A stretch of DNA of 64,000 nucleotides from Chitinophagaceae bacterium 26-R-25 (GCA_029906195.1 JARWSJ010000002.1:1-64000); one strand, 5' to 3'; positions 28,335-36,290 are shown, numbered from the stretch's first letter. Numbers and translations: made by a program. Notes: a model not told the origin generated them from the sequence alone.

Positions 28335-28389
28335 GCGAATTTTGAATTTTAGATACGAGTCGTCTCCAAAAGAGGCGACTTTTTTTTGC

Positions 28390-28655
28390 CAATAACTGAA
28401 TAACTGAATGACTGAATAACTGAAAGGCCGAAAGTCGTAGTGCAAAATCGAAAATCAGCTCTGCAAGGCTTGTAGCCTTGCAGTTTCATTTTGTTGCCTC
28501 TGGCAGCATGAGTTGAATATTGCCTGAGGCAATAGAATAAAACCGCGAAGCTATAAGCTTCGCAGAGCACAGACTGAATAACTGAAAGGCCGAAAGTCGT
28601 AGTGCAAAATCGAAAATCAACTACTCAGTTATTCAGTTAATCAGTTATTCAGTTA
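28390..28655. repeat. Inverted octad array (AACTGAAT) split by an inserted REP pair
   Basis: Left array 28390-28424 and complementary right array 28622-28655 flank a 48-bp perfect direct repeat (28410-28457 and 28572-28619) with a 50-nt-unit REP pair between the copies. Removing one repeat copy and the insert restores a hairpin like the one at 46552-46652. It fills the 321-nt gap between convergent atpC and the reductase gene. Confidence 0.85.
28458..28568. repeat. Paired 50-nt REP element, copy 2
   Basis: Units at 28458-28507 (GCTCTGCAAGGCTTGTAGCC...) and, inverted, 28519-28568 (minus strand GCTCTGCGAAGCTTATAGCT...). Both match the two units at 14642-14747 in length (50 nt) and hairpin plan, with stems that vary while keeping pairing. 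Confidence 0.87.
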
Positions 28656-29696
28656 TTAAAATTTCAAGATCACATCTCCACCCACCGGATACCCCACACA
28701 CGTCAACACCCGGCCTTTCGCTATTTCATCGTCCATTAAAACTTCGTTGTAACTCATCCATACTTTGCCGCTAACACAGGTGGCAGAACAGGTGCCGCAG
28801 CGCCCGGCTTCGCAGCTATAAGGCAGTGTGATGTCGGCTTTTTTGGCGGCTTGCAATATGGTTTGCGGGTACTGCGAAACAAGATCATACACATTGCCGT
28901 TCGCCTCAATGGTGATCATGTGAGGAAGCGTGTCCGGTGGCAGCTCCTTTGTTTCCACCTTAAATGTTGTAAAGTTCTCCTTGTGAATATTTGGCGCGGG
29001 AACACCTTCTGCCAATAGCTGAATAGTGGCCATACGCATGTAATCGAAAGGCCCGCACAGAAAGAATAATGTTTCGTTGTACGGGCAAGTGCTATATTCC
29101 TTTAGCAGAACATTCAACAGCCATTTGCTTAACCTCGCTCTTCCAAGATTTTGTGCATCGCTAAAAAGGAACTCAATGGTTAACTTATCCGGAAATTTCG
29201 CTGCAAGCTCTTGTAAGGCTTTATAGAAAATGGTATCGGCAACACTGCGGTTACTGTATATCAAAACAATTTTCAAATCCGCATTACTGTGCAGCAGTGT
29301 TTTTATTAAAGGTAAAACGGGAGTAATGCCACTACCTGCAGCAAAGAAAAATATTTGCCTGAAAGAAGGAATGTTATCTGGCAATGTGAAAAAACCAGTC
29401 GACCCAATGGTTACCAATTCATCTCCTACAGCTGTGTTGTCAATCAGTTTGCGCGAGTATTCCCCATTATCCAGTCGTTTCACAGTAATCGCTAAAGGCT
29501 CGTTTAGAAGGGGTGTTGAGGAAATAGAAAAACTACGTCGTTCCTCCATGTCATGCTTTGAAAAAACAAAGGTCAAAAACTGGCCTGCTTTGTAGTTGAT
29601 CTGTTTTTCAGCCAAAGGAGCAAGCACGAATGTTTTGCTTTGGCTCGTCTCTTCGATAATATCCGTGATTTTCAAATGGATATAAGGTGTTGTCAT
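28656..29696 (-). CDS. FAD/2Fe-2S ferredoxin reductase (PaaE-like)
   Basis: A 346-residue electron-transfer flavoprotein. An FAD-binding beta-barrel (RRSFSISSTPL near 53-63) and an NAD(P)-binding domain (FFAAGSGITPVLPLIKTLL near 117-135) are followed by a C-terminal plant-type ferredoxin domain with PYSCEAGRCGTCSATCVSGK, i.e. Cys-x4-Cys-x2-Cys plus a later Cys (about 335) for the 2Fe-2S cluster. This order (reductase then ferredoxin) is that of PaaE/HmpB-like oxygenase reductases. No oxygenase gene is adjacent, so the partner is unknown. ATG at 29696 is chosen over an upstream TTG. Confidence 0.9.
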   Translation of the reverse strand: MTTPYIHLKITDIIEETSQSKTFVLAPLAEKQINYKAGQFLTFVFSKHDMEERRSFSISSTPLLNEPLAITVKRLDNGEYSRKLIDNTAVGDELVTIGSTGFFTLPDNIPSFRQIFFFAAGSGITPVLPLIKTLLHSNADLKIVLIYSNRSVADTIFYKALQELAAKFPDKLTIEFLFSDAQNLGRARLSKWLLNVLLKEYSTCPYNETLFFLCGPFDYMRMATIQLLAEGVPAPNIHKENFTTFKVETKELPPDTLPHMITIEANGNVYDLVSQYPQTILQAAKKADITLPYSCEAGRCGTCSATCVSGKVWMSYNEVLMDDEIAKGRVLTCVGYPVGGDVILKF

Positions 29697-29706
29697 TAGC
29701 AAATAG

Positions 29707-29853
29707 AATTAGGAATTAAAAATTAAGAATTAAGAATTCATTAGGTTGATGTTTTGTTACCAAATGCCATCGCTTCGAAGGTGCTGGGATTTATTAATTT
29801 TCAGCGTGTTAAACGGAAACAATTCATAATTTTTAATTCCTAATTCTTAATTG
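29707..29853. repeat. Inverted heptad array (AATTAAG/AATTAGG)
   Basis: Left array 29707-29739 (AATTAGGAATTAAAAATTAA, then GAATTAAGAATTC) faces 29821-29853 (complement) in the divergent gap between the reductase and the AmgK-RapZ gene. Confidence 0.75.
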
Positions 29854-29914
29854 ATTAAAATTCCATCTTTTTTCCCATCCTCTGCATTTTTAAATTATTT
29901 TTACCGACACTCAT

Positions 29915-31360
29915 ATGCAAAAAGTAATTGAAGAAATAAAGGCTCTAGCGGAGACAGCTTTTGGTGTCTCCGGGGTAGAAGTGGAGGTCCTGCCGCAATC
30001 AGGATCAGACCGCAGATATTTTCGCGTGTTCGTGAACGGCAAATCTTACATTGCCTGTTACGGCCCCAATGTGCAGGAAAATAAGACGTTCATCTCGTTC
30101 ACCAATCAGTTCAGGAAGCACAGCGTTCCTGTGCCTGAAATCCATGCTATCAATGATCGTTCGGATATTTACATACTGGAAGATTTTGGAACTGTTTCTT
30201 TGCTGGACGAATTGGAAAAGAACAAATACAATTCTTATGTGTACGATCTTTTCAAAAAGAGTTTGCGCTCGCTGGCTCGGCTGCAGGTCGTTGCAGGCGA
30301 AGGTATAGATTACAACATGTGTCTTACGGCAAAAGAATTTGGCAAGCAGGCAATACTGTCCGATCTCCTGTATTTCAAATACTATTTCCTGGATACGCTG
30401 AAATATCCATACGATAAGCAAGCGCTGTTAAATGATTTCGAGTCGTTGACAGAATATCTTACCCGGCAGATCGACCAGCATTTTATGTTCCGTGATTTTC
30501 AAAGCAGGAACATCATGATAAAAGATGGCGAAGTTTATTTTATAGATTACCAGGGCGGCATGAAAGGCGCTTTGCAGTACGATGTTGCGTCGTTGTTGTG
30601 GCAGGCAAAAGCAGAGCTTCCTGAAGATTGGAAAAACGAGCTGCTCGATTATTATATTGATGAAGTGAACCAGCTGTTGACGGAATCCATCAATAAGGAA
30701 AAGTTCGTTTACCAGTACAACGGTTATGTGTTGATACGTTTGTTGCAAGTACTCGGAGCTTATGGTTTCAGAGGATTGTTTGAACGTAAAGCACATTTCC
30801 TTTCCAGCATTCCACAGGCGATCAATAACCTCAAGTGGTTCTTGGACAACAAGCAAATGGGAATCGTTTTGCCGGAGTTGGAGAAATGCTTGCGCCATTG
30901 TGTAAGCGATGAAGTATTGAAGCGTTTTGAACCCATTCGTGCATCAGAAGATGCTGCGCTTGTTGTTAAAATAAGCAGCTTCTCCTTTAAGCAAGGCATT
31001 CCGGGCGATGAGACTGAAAACGGTGGTGGCTTTGTGTTTGATTGTCGCGGAATTTTGAATCCTGGTCGTTTCCAGGAGTACAAAACGCTTACCGGACGGG
31101 ATAAACCGGTAAAGGATTTTCTTGAACAGCAAACAATGATGCCCGAATTTTTGAACAGTGTTTATAACATCGTGGACATCAGCGTAACCGATTATTTAAA
31201 GCGTGATTTTGAGAGCCTGATGGTTAGTTTTGGCTGTACAGGCGGCCAGCACAGAAGCGTGTACGCTGCGGACGCCTTGGCCCGCCATTTAAAAAATAAA
31301 TTCAACGTTAAAGTAGAAGTGGTCCATCACGTGCAGGACGCAAAGAATTGGATCAATTAA
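29915..31360 (+). CDS. AmgK-like sugar kinase fused to RapZ C-terminal domain
   Basis: A 481-residue cytoplasmic fusion. Residues 1-330 are an aminoglycoside-phosphotransferase-type kinase; the catalytic loop reads FRDFQSRNIMI (Asp and Asn kept) and the metal motif is YFIDYQGG. This resembles AmgK, the N-acetylmuramate/N-acetylglucosamine anomeric kinase. Residues about 350-481 match the C-terminal domain of RapZ: SFSFKQGIP, FDCRGILNP, LTGRDKPV and the signature GCTGGQHRSVYAADAL near 438-453. In E. coli this RapZ part binds glucosamine-6-phosphate and contacts RNA and RNase E. murU follows 90 nt downstream, which supports the AmgK assignment. The role of the RapZ domain here is inferred. Confidence 0.85.
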   Translation: MQKVIEEIKALAETAFGVSGVEVEVLPQSGSDRRYFRVFVNGKSYIACYGPNVQENKTFISFTNQFRKHSVPVPEIHAINDRSDIYILEDFGTVSLLDELEKNKYNSYVYDLFKKSLRSLARLQVVAGEGIDYNMCLTAKEFGKQAILSDLLYFKYYFLDTLKYPYDKQALLNDFESLTEYLTRQIDQHFMFRDFQSRNIMIKDGEVYFIDYQGGMKGALQYDVASLLWQAKAELPEDWKNELLDYYIDEVNQLLTESINKEKFVYQYNGYVLIRLLQVLGAYGFRGLFERKAHFLSSIPQAINNLKWFLDNKQMGIVLPELEKCLRHCVSDEVLKRFEPIRASEDAALVVKISSFSFKQGIPGDETENGGGFVFDCRGILNPGRFQEYKTLTGRDKPVKDFLEQQTMMPEFLNSVYNIVDISVTDYLKRDFESLMVSFGCTGGQHRSVYAADALARHLKNKFNVKVEVVHHVQDAKNWIN

Positions 31361-31450
31361 GTAGAAAGTGGAGAGTTGAGAATGGAGAGTTATTAACGCC
31401 CATTCTCAACTCACACTCTCAATTCTCCACTCTCAACTCTCAACTCTCTC
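31361..31450. repeat. Inverted heptad array (GAGAGTT), abuts murU start
   Basis: Left array 31361-31391 starts just after the AmgK-RapZ stop; right array 31401-31450 (CTCTCAA, CTCTCAA words) ends at the base before the murU ATG. No promoter or ribosome-binding consensus is visible in the remaining DNA. Confidence 0.88.
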
Positions 31451-32167
31451 ATGAAGGCAATGATATTCTCCGCGGGTTTAGGCACTCGCTTCAAACCCTG
31501 GACAGACAAGCACCCCAAAGCACTTGCCGTTATTAATGGCAAGAGTTTGTTGCAACGCAACATTGAGTACCTGCAGCAATTTGGCATAACAGATGTGGTG
31601 GTAAATGTGCATCATTTTGCTGATCAGATCATGGACGCGATTTTAAGAAACAAAGGGTGGGGCAGCAACGTGATCATTAGCGATGAACAAGATATAGTGC
31701 TGGAAACCGGAGGTGGTTTGGTTAAGGCAAAGGCATTATTGGAAGGAGATGATCCATTCCTCACGGTAAATGTTGACATCCTTACAAACCTTGATATCAG
31801 TGCATTTCTTGAGTTTCATAAAAAAGAAAAAGCGCTCATTTCAATAGCTGTTTTGCAAAGAAAAACTTCCCGTTATTTCTTGTTGGGCGAAGACAGTCAT
31901 TTATGTGGCTGGATCAACACCCAAACCGGCGAAGAAAAGATGGTGCATAGAAAAGAAAATCTTCAACAAAAAGCCTACAGTGGCATAGCTATTTTTCAAC
32001 CAGATGTATTTTCATATTTGCCAAAAGAAGGAAAGTTTTCTTTGGCAACTTCTTACTTAGAATTAGCTGCAACACACACCATAGCTGCGTATGACCATAC
32101 GGGTGATAAATGGGTAGACGTTGGAAAGCCCGAGTCAGTGGCGATTGCCGAAGCAATGTTTTCTTAG
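31451..32167 (+). CDS. murU: MurU-like nucleotidyltransferase
   Basis: A 238-residue nucleotidyltransferase of the NTP_transferase fold: GLGTRFKPWTDKHPKAL near 9-25 is the nucleotide-binding signature (GxGTRxxPxT...PK), and VNVDIL near 105-110 is the metal-binding Asp region. It matches MurU, which makes UDP-MurNAc from UTP and MurNAc-1-phosphate, the product of AmgK. Its place directly after an AmgK-like gene supports this. A mannose-1-phosphate guanylyltransferase-like activity is the main alternative. Its ATG directly abuts a heptad array. Confidence 0.85.
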   Translation: MKAMIFSAGLGTRFKPWTDKHPKALAVINGKSLLQRNIEYLQQFGITDVVVNVHHFADQIMDAILRNKGWGSNVIISDEQDIVLETGGGLVKAKALLEGDDPFLTVNVDILTNLDISAFLEFHKKEKALISIAVLQRKTSRYFLLGEDSHLCGWINTQTGEEKMVHRKENLQQKAYSGIAIFQPDVFSYLPKEGKFSLATSYLELAATHTIAAYDHTGDKWVDVGKPESVAIAEAMFS

Positions 32168-32170
32168 TGA

Positions 32171-32255
32171 GAACGCAGATTTTCATGATTGTCATGATTT
32201 GTAATGATTTAAATAAAAATCTTGATTATCATGACAATCATGAAAATCTGCGTTC
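32171..32255. repeat. Dispersed inverted repeat (GAACGCAGATTTTCATGATT family), copy 2
   Basis: Perfect 27-bp arms, 32171-32197 and 32229-32255, around a 31-nt AT-rich loop, between the convergent murU and LOG-family genes. Related to the copy at 21541-21736. Confidence 0.88.
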
Positions 32256-32263
32256 CATTCTCT

Positions 32264-33010
32264 CTAAGCAGCTTGCTTGCCTTCAAACAGCCACCATTTT
32301 CTCTTGCGTATCTTGATGGTGTAATTGGTTTTGATATATTTTTCGATATGCGCCATTGCTTCATCAATGCTATCTGTAAGCAAAACAAGGTTTAGATCTT
32401 CCGGCGAAATCGTTTTCTCTTCCGCCATTTTATTCATGTATTCAAACAATGTTTTGTGATACTCTTTTCCAAATAAAACAATGGGAAAGTTGATGATCGT
32501 TTTTGTTTGTACCAATGTAAGCGTTTCGAAAAACTCATCCATGGTGCCGAAGCCGCCGGGCATAATGATGAATGCGTAGGAATATTTTACCAGCAAGACC
32601 TTCCTCACAAAAAAGTGTTCGAAGGTTATCGACTTCTGCACATAAGGATTTGGTTTTTGTTCAAATGGCAACTGGATGTTACAACCTATGGAATAGCCAT
32701 TGTTTTCAAATGCACCTCTGTTAGCAGCTTCCATAATGCCGGGGCCGCCGCCGGTAAGGGTTGTAAAACTCATATCGGCAATGCGTTTGCCAAAAGCCCT
32801 CGCTGCTTCGTAGTAAGGATGGTCTTCCTTGAATCTTGCAGAGCCGAACACCGTAATACATGGTCCCACAAAATGAAGTGTTCTGAAGCCTTTCATGAAT
32901 TGCCAGAAAACTCTAAGCGCGAACCTGAACTCGTATCCGCGGCTGCGTGGCCCTTCCAGGTAAATTTGTTTCTTAGCGCGAACTACTTTCTTTTCTTTTT
33001 CCGGGGTCAT
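32264..33010 (-). CDS. LOG-family protein (TIGR00730, cytokinin riboside phosphoribohydrolase-like)
   Basis: A 248-residue Rossmann-fold protein. The LOG-family signatures GGGPGIMEAANRGAF and PGGFGTMDEFFETLTL are both intact, in the order expected for nucleoside-monophosphate phosphoribohydrolases. It may cleave nucleoside 5'-monophosphates to free base and ribose-5-phosphate; the physiological substrate is unclear in bacteria that do not make cytokinins. The gene is divergent from xth; the gap holds an inverted heptad array. Confidence 0.9.
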   Translation of the reverse strand: MTPEKEKKVVRAKKQIYLEGPRSRGYEFRFALRVFWQFMKGFRTLHFVGPCITVFGSARFKEDHPYYEAARAFGKRIADMSFTTLTGGGPGIMEAANRGAFENNGYSIGCNIQLPFEQKPNPYVQKSITFEHFFVRKVLLVKYSYAFIIMPGGFGTMDEFFETLTLVQTKTIINFPIVLFGKEYHKTLFEYMNKMAEEKTISPEDLNLVLLTDSIDEAMAHIEKYIKTNYTIKIRKRKWWLFEGKQAA

Positions 33011-33059
33011 TGCTGTTGATCTTTAGTGAAACAATAGAGAGGCAATTCAAATGTAATTA

Positions 33060-33145
33060 AAAAGTAAAAAGTAAAAATTCAAAAGTAAAAAGGGTACGAA
33101 AGCTTGCACAGTTTTGGCTTATTTTTGACTTTTGACTTTTTAATT
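33060..33145. repeat. Inverted heptad array (GTAAAAA/GTCAAAA)
   Basis: Left array 33060-33091 and right array 33122-33145 (TTTTTGACTTTTGACTTTTT) in the divergent LOG/xth gap, where promoters for both genes would be expected. Confidence 0.75.
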
Positions 33146-33156
33146 AAACTTTCTCT

Positions 33157-33924
33157 ATGCGCATTATCAGCTACAACGTAAACGGCATACGTGCCGCCAT
33201 GAATAAAGGTTTTATAGATTGGTTGAAGACAGATCCCGCAGATATTATTTGTGTACAGGAAACAAAAGCACATCGCGATAATGTAAACCATAAGGAGTTT
33301 ACTGATCTTGGATTTCATGACTACTGGTATTCTGCAGAAAAGAAGGGATACAGCGGCGTGGCAATCTTTAGTAAGATAAAACCAGACAATGTCCAGCTGG
33401 GTAATGGCTACATGCAGAGTGATGCCGAAGGACGCGTAATACGTGCCGATTTTGGCGATGTAACGGTGATCAACGCATATTTCCCTTCCGGAACCAGCGG
33501 AGACGAAAGACAGGGCTATAAATACGTTTGGCTGAAAGAATTTGTAGAATACCTTGACATCCTCAAAAAGACCAGACCAAAAGTGATTGTTTGTGGTGAT
33601 TACAACATTGCGCACAAGGAAATAGATATTCACGATCCGAAAGGAAATAAAAAGTCGTCCGGTTTTTTGCCAGAAGAAAGGGAGTGGATGGACACTTTTT
33701 TTGTAAGCGGATTTACAGACTCGTTCCGCCACGTCAACGCAGACCCGCATCATTACAGCTGGTGGAGCCAGCGCTTTCCAACGGTGCGTCTGCAAAACAA
33801 GGGCTGGCGCATAGATTACATAAGCGTTACACAAAACCTGACGGCTTATATCGCTGATGCAAAAATTTATCCCGATGTAAAGCACAGCGACCATTGCCCC
33901 GTGTACCTGGAATTGAAATTTTAG
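33157..33924 (+). CDS. xth: Exodeoxyribonuclease III
   Basis: A 255-residue AP endonuclease/3'-5' exonuclease of the EEP superfamily acting in base-excision repair. Motifs in order: ISYNVNGIRAA (4-14), ICVQETKAH (Glu metal ligand, about 34), the DYNIAH catalytic segment and a C-terminal SDHCPV with the catalytic Asp-His. Length matches the family. A long opposite-strand frame over the same region is only its shadow. Confidence 0.94.
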   Translation: MRIISYNVNGIRAAMNKGFIDWLKTDPADIICVQETKAHRDNVNHKEFTDLGFHDYWYSAEKKGYSGVAIFSKIKPDNVQLGNGYMQSDAEGRVIRADFGDVTVINAYFPSGTSGDERQGYKYVWLKEFVEYLDILKKTRPKVIVCGDYNIAHKEIDIHDPKGNKKSSGFLPEEREWMDTFFVSGFTDSFRHVNADPHHYSWWSQRFPTVRLQNKGWRIDYISVTQNLTAYIADAKIYPDVKHSDHCPVYLELKF

Positions 33925-33926
33925 AA

Positions 33927-34031
33927 CAAGTCAAAAGTTAAAAGTCAAAATTCAAAAGGCTTCGGTTCAATCATACATCATGAGCATAAACCATTTTTTA
34001 CTTTTGAATTTTTACTTTTGATTTTTTTAAT
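33927..34031. repeat. Inverted heptad array (GTCAAAA/GTTAAAA)
   Basis: Left words 33927-33957 (AAGTCAAAAGTTAAAAGTCA, then AAATTCAAAAG) face 33996-34028 (TTACTTTTGAATTTTTACTT, then TTGATTTTTTTAA) between xth and the DUF4286 gene. Confidence 0.75.
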
Positions 34032-34051
34032 GACTTCTCAAAAAGATAACA

Positions 34052-34369
34052 ATGGACAACATTAGTTTTATATACAACGTAACCTCCATGGTAAGCTGGC
34101 CCATTCATGAAGCCTGGCTGGAGTGGATGCGCACCGTACATGCGCCGGAAGTACTGGCCACAGAGTGTTTTACCTCCTTCAGGATATTGAGGCTCCACGA
34201 AATTGAAGAGACCGAAGGGCCAACCTATGCGGTGCAATATTTCGCAGAATCAAAAGCCCTTTACAACCGCTACATCACCCGGTTTTCTTCCGATATGAGG
34301 CAAAAGGGATATGATAAATGGGGCGACGGATTTGTGTCATTTCACTCTGTAATGGAGGTTGTGCACTAA
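34052..34369 (+). CDS. DUF4286 family protein
   Basis: A 105-residue protein typical of DUF4286: starts ISFIYNVTSMVSWPIHEAWL with EWMRTVHAPEVLATECF, ending in FHSVMEVVH. These are small ferredoxin-like-fold proteins of unknown function, common in Bacteroidota. No signal peptide or helix. A perfect 14-bp inverted repeat lies downstream and may terminate it. Confidence 0.85.
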   Translation: MDNISFIYNVTSMVSWPIHEAWLEWMRTVHAPEVLATECFTSFRILRLHEIEETEGPTYAVQYFAESKALYNRYITRFSSDMRQKGYDKWGDGFVSFHSVMEVVH

Positions 34370-34433
34370 TTGTGGATAATAATATTAAGTTTTTAGGCAC
34401 TATTGGAAAGAAATCGTAAATTCTTTTGAAAGT

Positions 34434-34485
34434 CAATACTGGCAAGGTTTTGGCCCTTTATGGCTTGAAATCCTTGCCAGTATTG
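34434..34485. other. 14-bp inverted repeat downstream of DUF4286 gene
   Basis: Perfect arms CAATACTGGCAAGG (34434-34447) and CCTTGCCAGTATTG (34472-34485) with a 24-nt loop that is itself rich in G and T, followed by CGTTTTGGGCG. Possible terminator or 3'-end structure. Confidence 0.6.
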
Positions 34486-34605
34486 CGTTTTGGGCGATTG
34501 CGTATATCTACGCGCCGTTATCACATATTACTGTTTTTCTCTATAATGCTTGTCACGTGCGGGTTTCTGACAAGTTTTGGCAGCATATAAAAGTTGCAAA
34601 AAAAT

Positions 34606-34635
34606 TTTGTTGGAAACAAAAAGCGTATAAATTTG
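34606..34635 (+). promoter_or_regulatory. HU gene promoter
   Basis: TTTG (34606-34609), an 18-nt spacer and TAAATTTG (34628-34635), an exact -7 match. The predicted start is about 25 nt before the HU ATG at 34665, making the upstream in-frame extension from 34557 untranslated. Confidence 0.75.
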
Positions 34636-34664
34636 TCTTGCTTAAAAAATTTAAATTTCACACT

Positions 34665-34934
34665 ATGAACAAAGCTGAATTAATCGCAAAACTCGCCGAC
34701 GATGCAGGCGTTACAAAAACACAAGCTAACGCTGCTTTGGATTCTTTCACAGAAGCAGTTACTAAAACTTTAAAAGGTGGTGGTAAAGTTACCTTGGTTG
34801 GATTTGGTACATTCTCTGTTTCTAAAAGAGCAGCACGTAATGGCCGTAACCCTCAGACTGGCGCAGTTATTAAAATTAAAGCTAAAAAAGTGGCTAAATT
34901 TAAAGCAGGTAAAGAATTGTCTGCTAAATTATAA
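34665..34934 (+). CDS. hup: HU-family DNA-binding protein
   Basis: An 89-residue nucleoid protein. It starts MNKAELIAKLADDAGVTKTQ and carries the family signature GFGTFSVSKRAARNGRNPQT, with the DNA-arm residues Arg-Asn-Pro conserved. HU bends and packages DNA as a dimer. The 36-codon upstream extension is excluded because it overlaps the promoter. Strong codon bias and its own promoter and terminator fit an abundant protein. Confidence 0.95.
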   Translation: MNKAELIAKLADDAGVTKTQANAALDSFTEAVTKTLKGGGKVTLVGFGTFSVSKRAARNGRNPQTGAVIKIKAKKVAKFKAGKELSAKL

Positions 34935-34957
34935 TGCTGCCTCAAATTGCATTTAGA

Positions 34958-34980
34958 CCTCGCTCATGCGGGGTTTTTTT
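34958..34980 (+). terminator. Terminator after hup
   Basis: Six-base-pair stem (CCTCGC at 34958-34963, GCGGGG at 34968-34973, one G-T pair) with a TCAT loop, followed by T7. Confidence 0.85.
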
Positions 34981-34992
34981 ATGCCCGTACAG

Positions 34993-35169
34993 TTTCACGC
35001 GGCGATCGCAACGGAGCAGCGACGCAGCGGCAATCTGTAGGGTTAACACGATTGGGGGGTGGAATGCATGAATGTATTAAGGATTATTTCTGCTTTCAGC
35101 TTCTTCGACACGCCTCTGCCGTAGATGCAATTTGCTGCGTCGCTGCTGCGTTGCGTTTGCTGCGTGAAA
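34993..35169. repeat. Imperfect 43-bp inverted repeat
   Basis: Left arm 34993-35035 (TTTCACGC..GC....GCAACG, then GAGCAGCGACGCAGC) and right arm 35127-35169 share a 14-nt core AGCAGCGACGCAGC and the TTTCACGC ends. The 90-nt interior is A+T richer and shows no gene. GC content of the arms is above the surroundings. Confidence 0.6.
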
Positions 35170-35272
35170 GAAGTGTAGGTCCGTGCCTGTTAAAAATGTG
35201 GGTGCAATGCAGGAAAAACGACATTTTTTGTGCATTTTTGCAGTTCAGTTAAAACTAAAAAAAATTTAGATC

Positions 35273-35395
35273 ATGGGTAGAGGTGATAAAAAAACCAAAA
35301 AAGGCAAGATCTTCAAAGGATCTTTTGGCAAAAGCAGAGTTGCTAGACCATTACAAGCCAAAAAAGCAGCAGCAAAAAAAGCTAGTGCTCAATAA
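35273..35395 (+). CDS. 30S ribosomal protein THX
   Basis: A 40-residue, very basic protein. The sequence begins MGRGDKKTKKGKIFKGSFGK and ends in a Lys/Ala-rich tail; it was read directly because it is shorter than common gene-finding limits. It matches the THX (bTHX/S31e-like) small-subunit protein of Thermus and Bacteroidota, which sits in the head of the 30S subunit. A strong bidirectional terminator follows. Confidence 0.92.
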   Translation: MGRGDKKTKKGKIFKGSFGKSRVARPLQAKKAAAKKASAQ

Positions 35396-35433
35396 TAAAA
35401 AAGGAGTTGAATTTTGATCAACTCCTTTTTTAT
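35396..35433. terminator. Bidirectional terminator between THX and BI-1 genes
   Basis: Stem AAAAAGGAGTTGA with TCAACTCCTTTTTT and a short TTTTGA-type loop; the A and T runs make it effective in both directions between convergent genes. Confidence 0.85.
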
Positions 35434-35436
35434 TAA

Positions 35437-35528
35437 GTAAAAATTTAAAATTAAAAATTCAAAAAGTGACTTCAATTGGACGGCTTCCCATTTTTGAATT
35501 TTGAATTTTGATTTTTGACTTTTTAATT
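35437..35528. repeat. Inverted heptad array (AAAATTC/AAAATTA)
   Basis: Left array 35437-35467 and right array 35490-35528 (TTTTTGAATTTTGAATTTTG, then ATTTTTGAC) lie between THX and the BI-1 gene; the right arm overlaps the BI-1 stop codon. Confidence 0.75.
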
Positions 35529-36290
35529 TTTATTGCTTGCAAATCTTGACAGCAAGCGCAGTATTTCAAGATACAACCAAACGATTGTAACCATCAATCC
35601 AAACGCACCGTACCACTCCATATACTTTGGTGCACCTTGTTTAGCAAGGCTATCGATTCTATCGAAGTCAAGCAATAGGTTCAACGCGGCAATTCCAACT
35701 ACAAATAATGAGATTCCAATGCCGAGCATGCTACCTCTGTTTGCGTCGCTTACCATCATAATATCGATATTGAAGAAACGCAGTACCATTGCGATCAGAT
35801 AGAAGATTGCGATTCCGGCAGTAGCCATCACAATTATAGATTTCAGTTGTTCTGTAACCTTAATAACATTGAATTTGTACAATACAAACATCGCTATCAC
35901 TACTCCAAAAGTCAAACCTACGGCCTGGGTAACAATGCCAGGTGCAACTTTCGCGAACACATTATTATAAATGGCAGAAATGCTTCCCAGAAATACACCT
36001 TCCAGCAATGCATAGATCGGTGCAAGGAAACTGCCCCAAACTGGTTTAAAAGTAAGAACCAATGCAACTACCAGGCCTAGCAGCACAGAACCGAGCATCC
36101 AGGGCATAATGTTTACTCCCTGATAAAATGCGTTCCATGTAAATACAGCTGAAGAAATAAGCAGCAATGACATTAGAAAGAATTTATTCATTGTGCCAGA
36201 TTGCGTCATTACCTGACCATCATTAAAACCAACGTTTTCTTGAAATCGTTTTTCACTTAAAACTGGATTTCCGGATCTAAAAATTGACAT
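35523..36290 (-). CDS. Bax inhibitor-1/YccA-family membrane protein
   Basis: A 255-residue inner-membrane protein with seven predicted helices. It fits the BI-1/YccA/TMBIM family: charged N-terminus (about 1-45) then a helix-rich body with VVGIAALNLLLDFDRIDSLA and a terminal LYLEILRLLSRFAS. Family members form pH-sensitive calcium leaks or modulate FtsH; that role is not shown here. Bacteroidota homologues are often annotated as Bax inhibitor-1/YccA family. Flanked by repeats on both sides. Confidence 0.9.
   Translation of the reverse strand: MSIFRSGNPVLSEKRFQENVGFNDGQVMTQSGTMNKFFLMSLLLISSAVFTWNAFYQGVNIMPWMLGSVLLGLVVALVLTFKPVWGSFLAPIYALLEGVFLGSISAIYNNVFAKVAPGIVTQAVGLTFGVVIAMFVLYKFNVIKVTEQLKSIIVMATAGIAIFYLIAMVLRFFNIDIMMVSDANRGSMLGIGISLFVVGIAALNLLLDFDRIDSLAKQGAPKYMEWYGAFGLMVTIVWLYLEILRLLSRFASNKN

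Noticed and set aside
33079-33894. 271-codon minus-strand frame over the xth gene
   Set aside because: It is antisense to a well-supported exonuclease III gene, and the translation is rich in Cys, Val and Phe with no family motif.
34557-34664. N-terminal extension of HU
   Set aside because: It overlaps an exact promoter match and has no counterpart in HU proteins.
34947-35252. 101-codon frame between HU and THX
   Set aside because: It lies across a terminator and an imperfect inverted repeat and has no protein-like composition.
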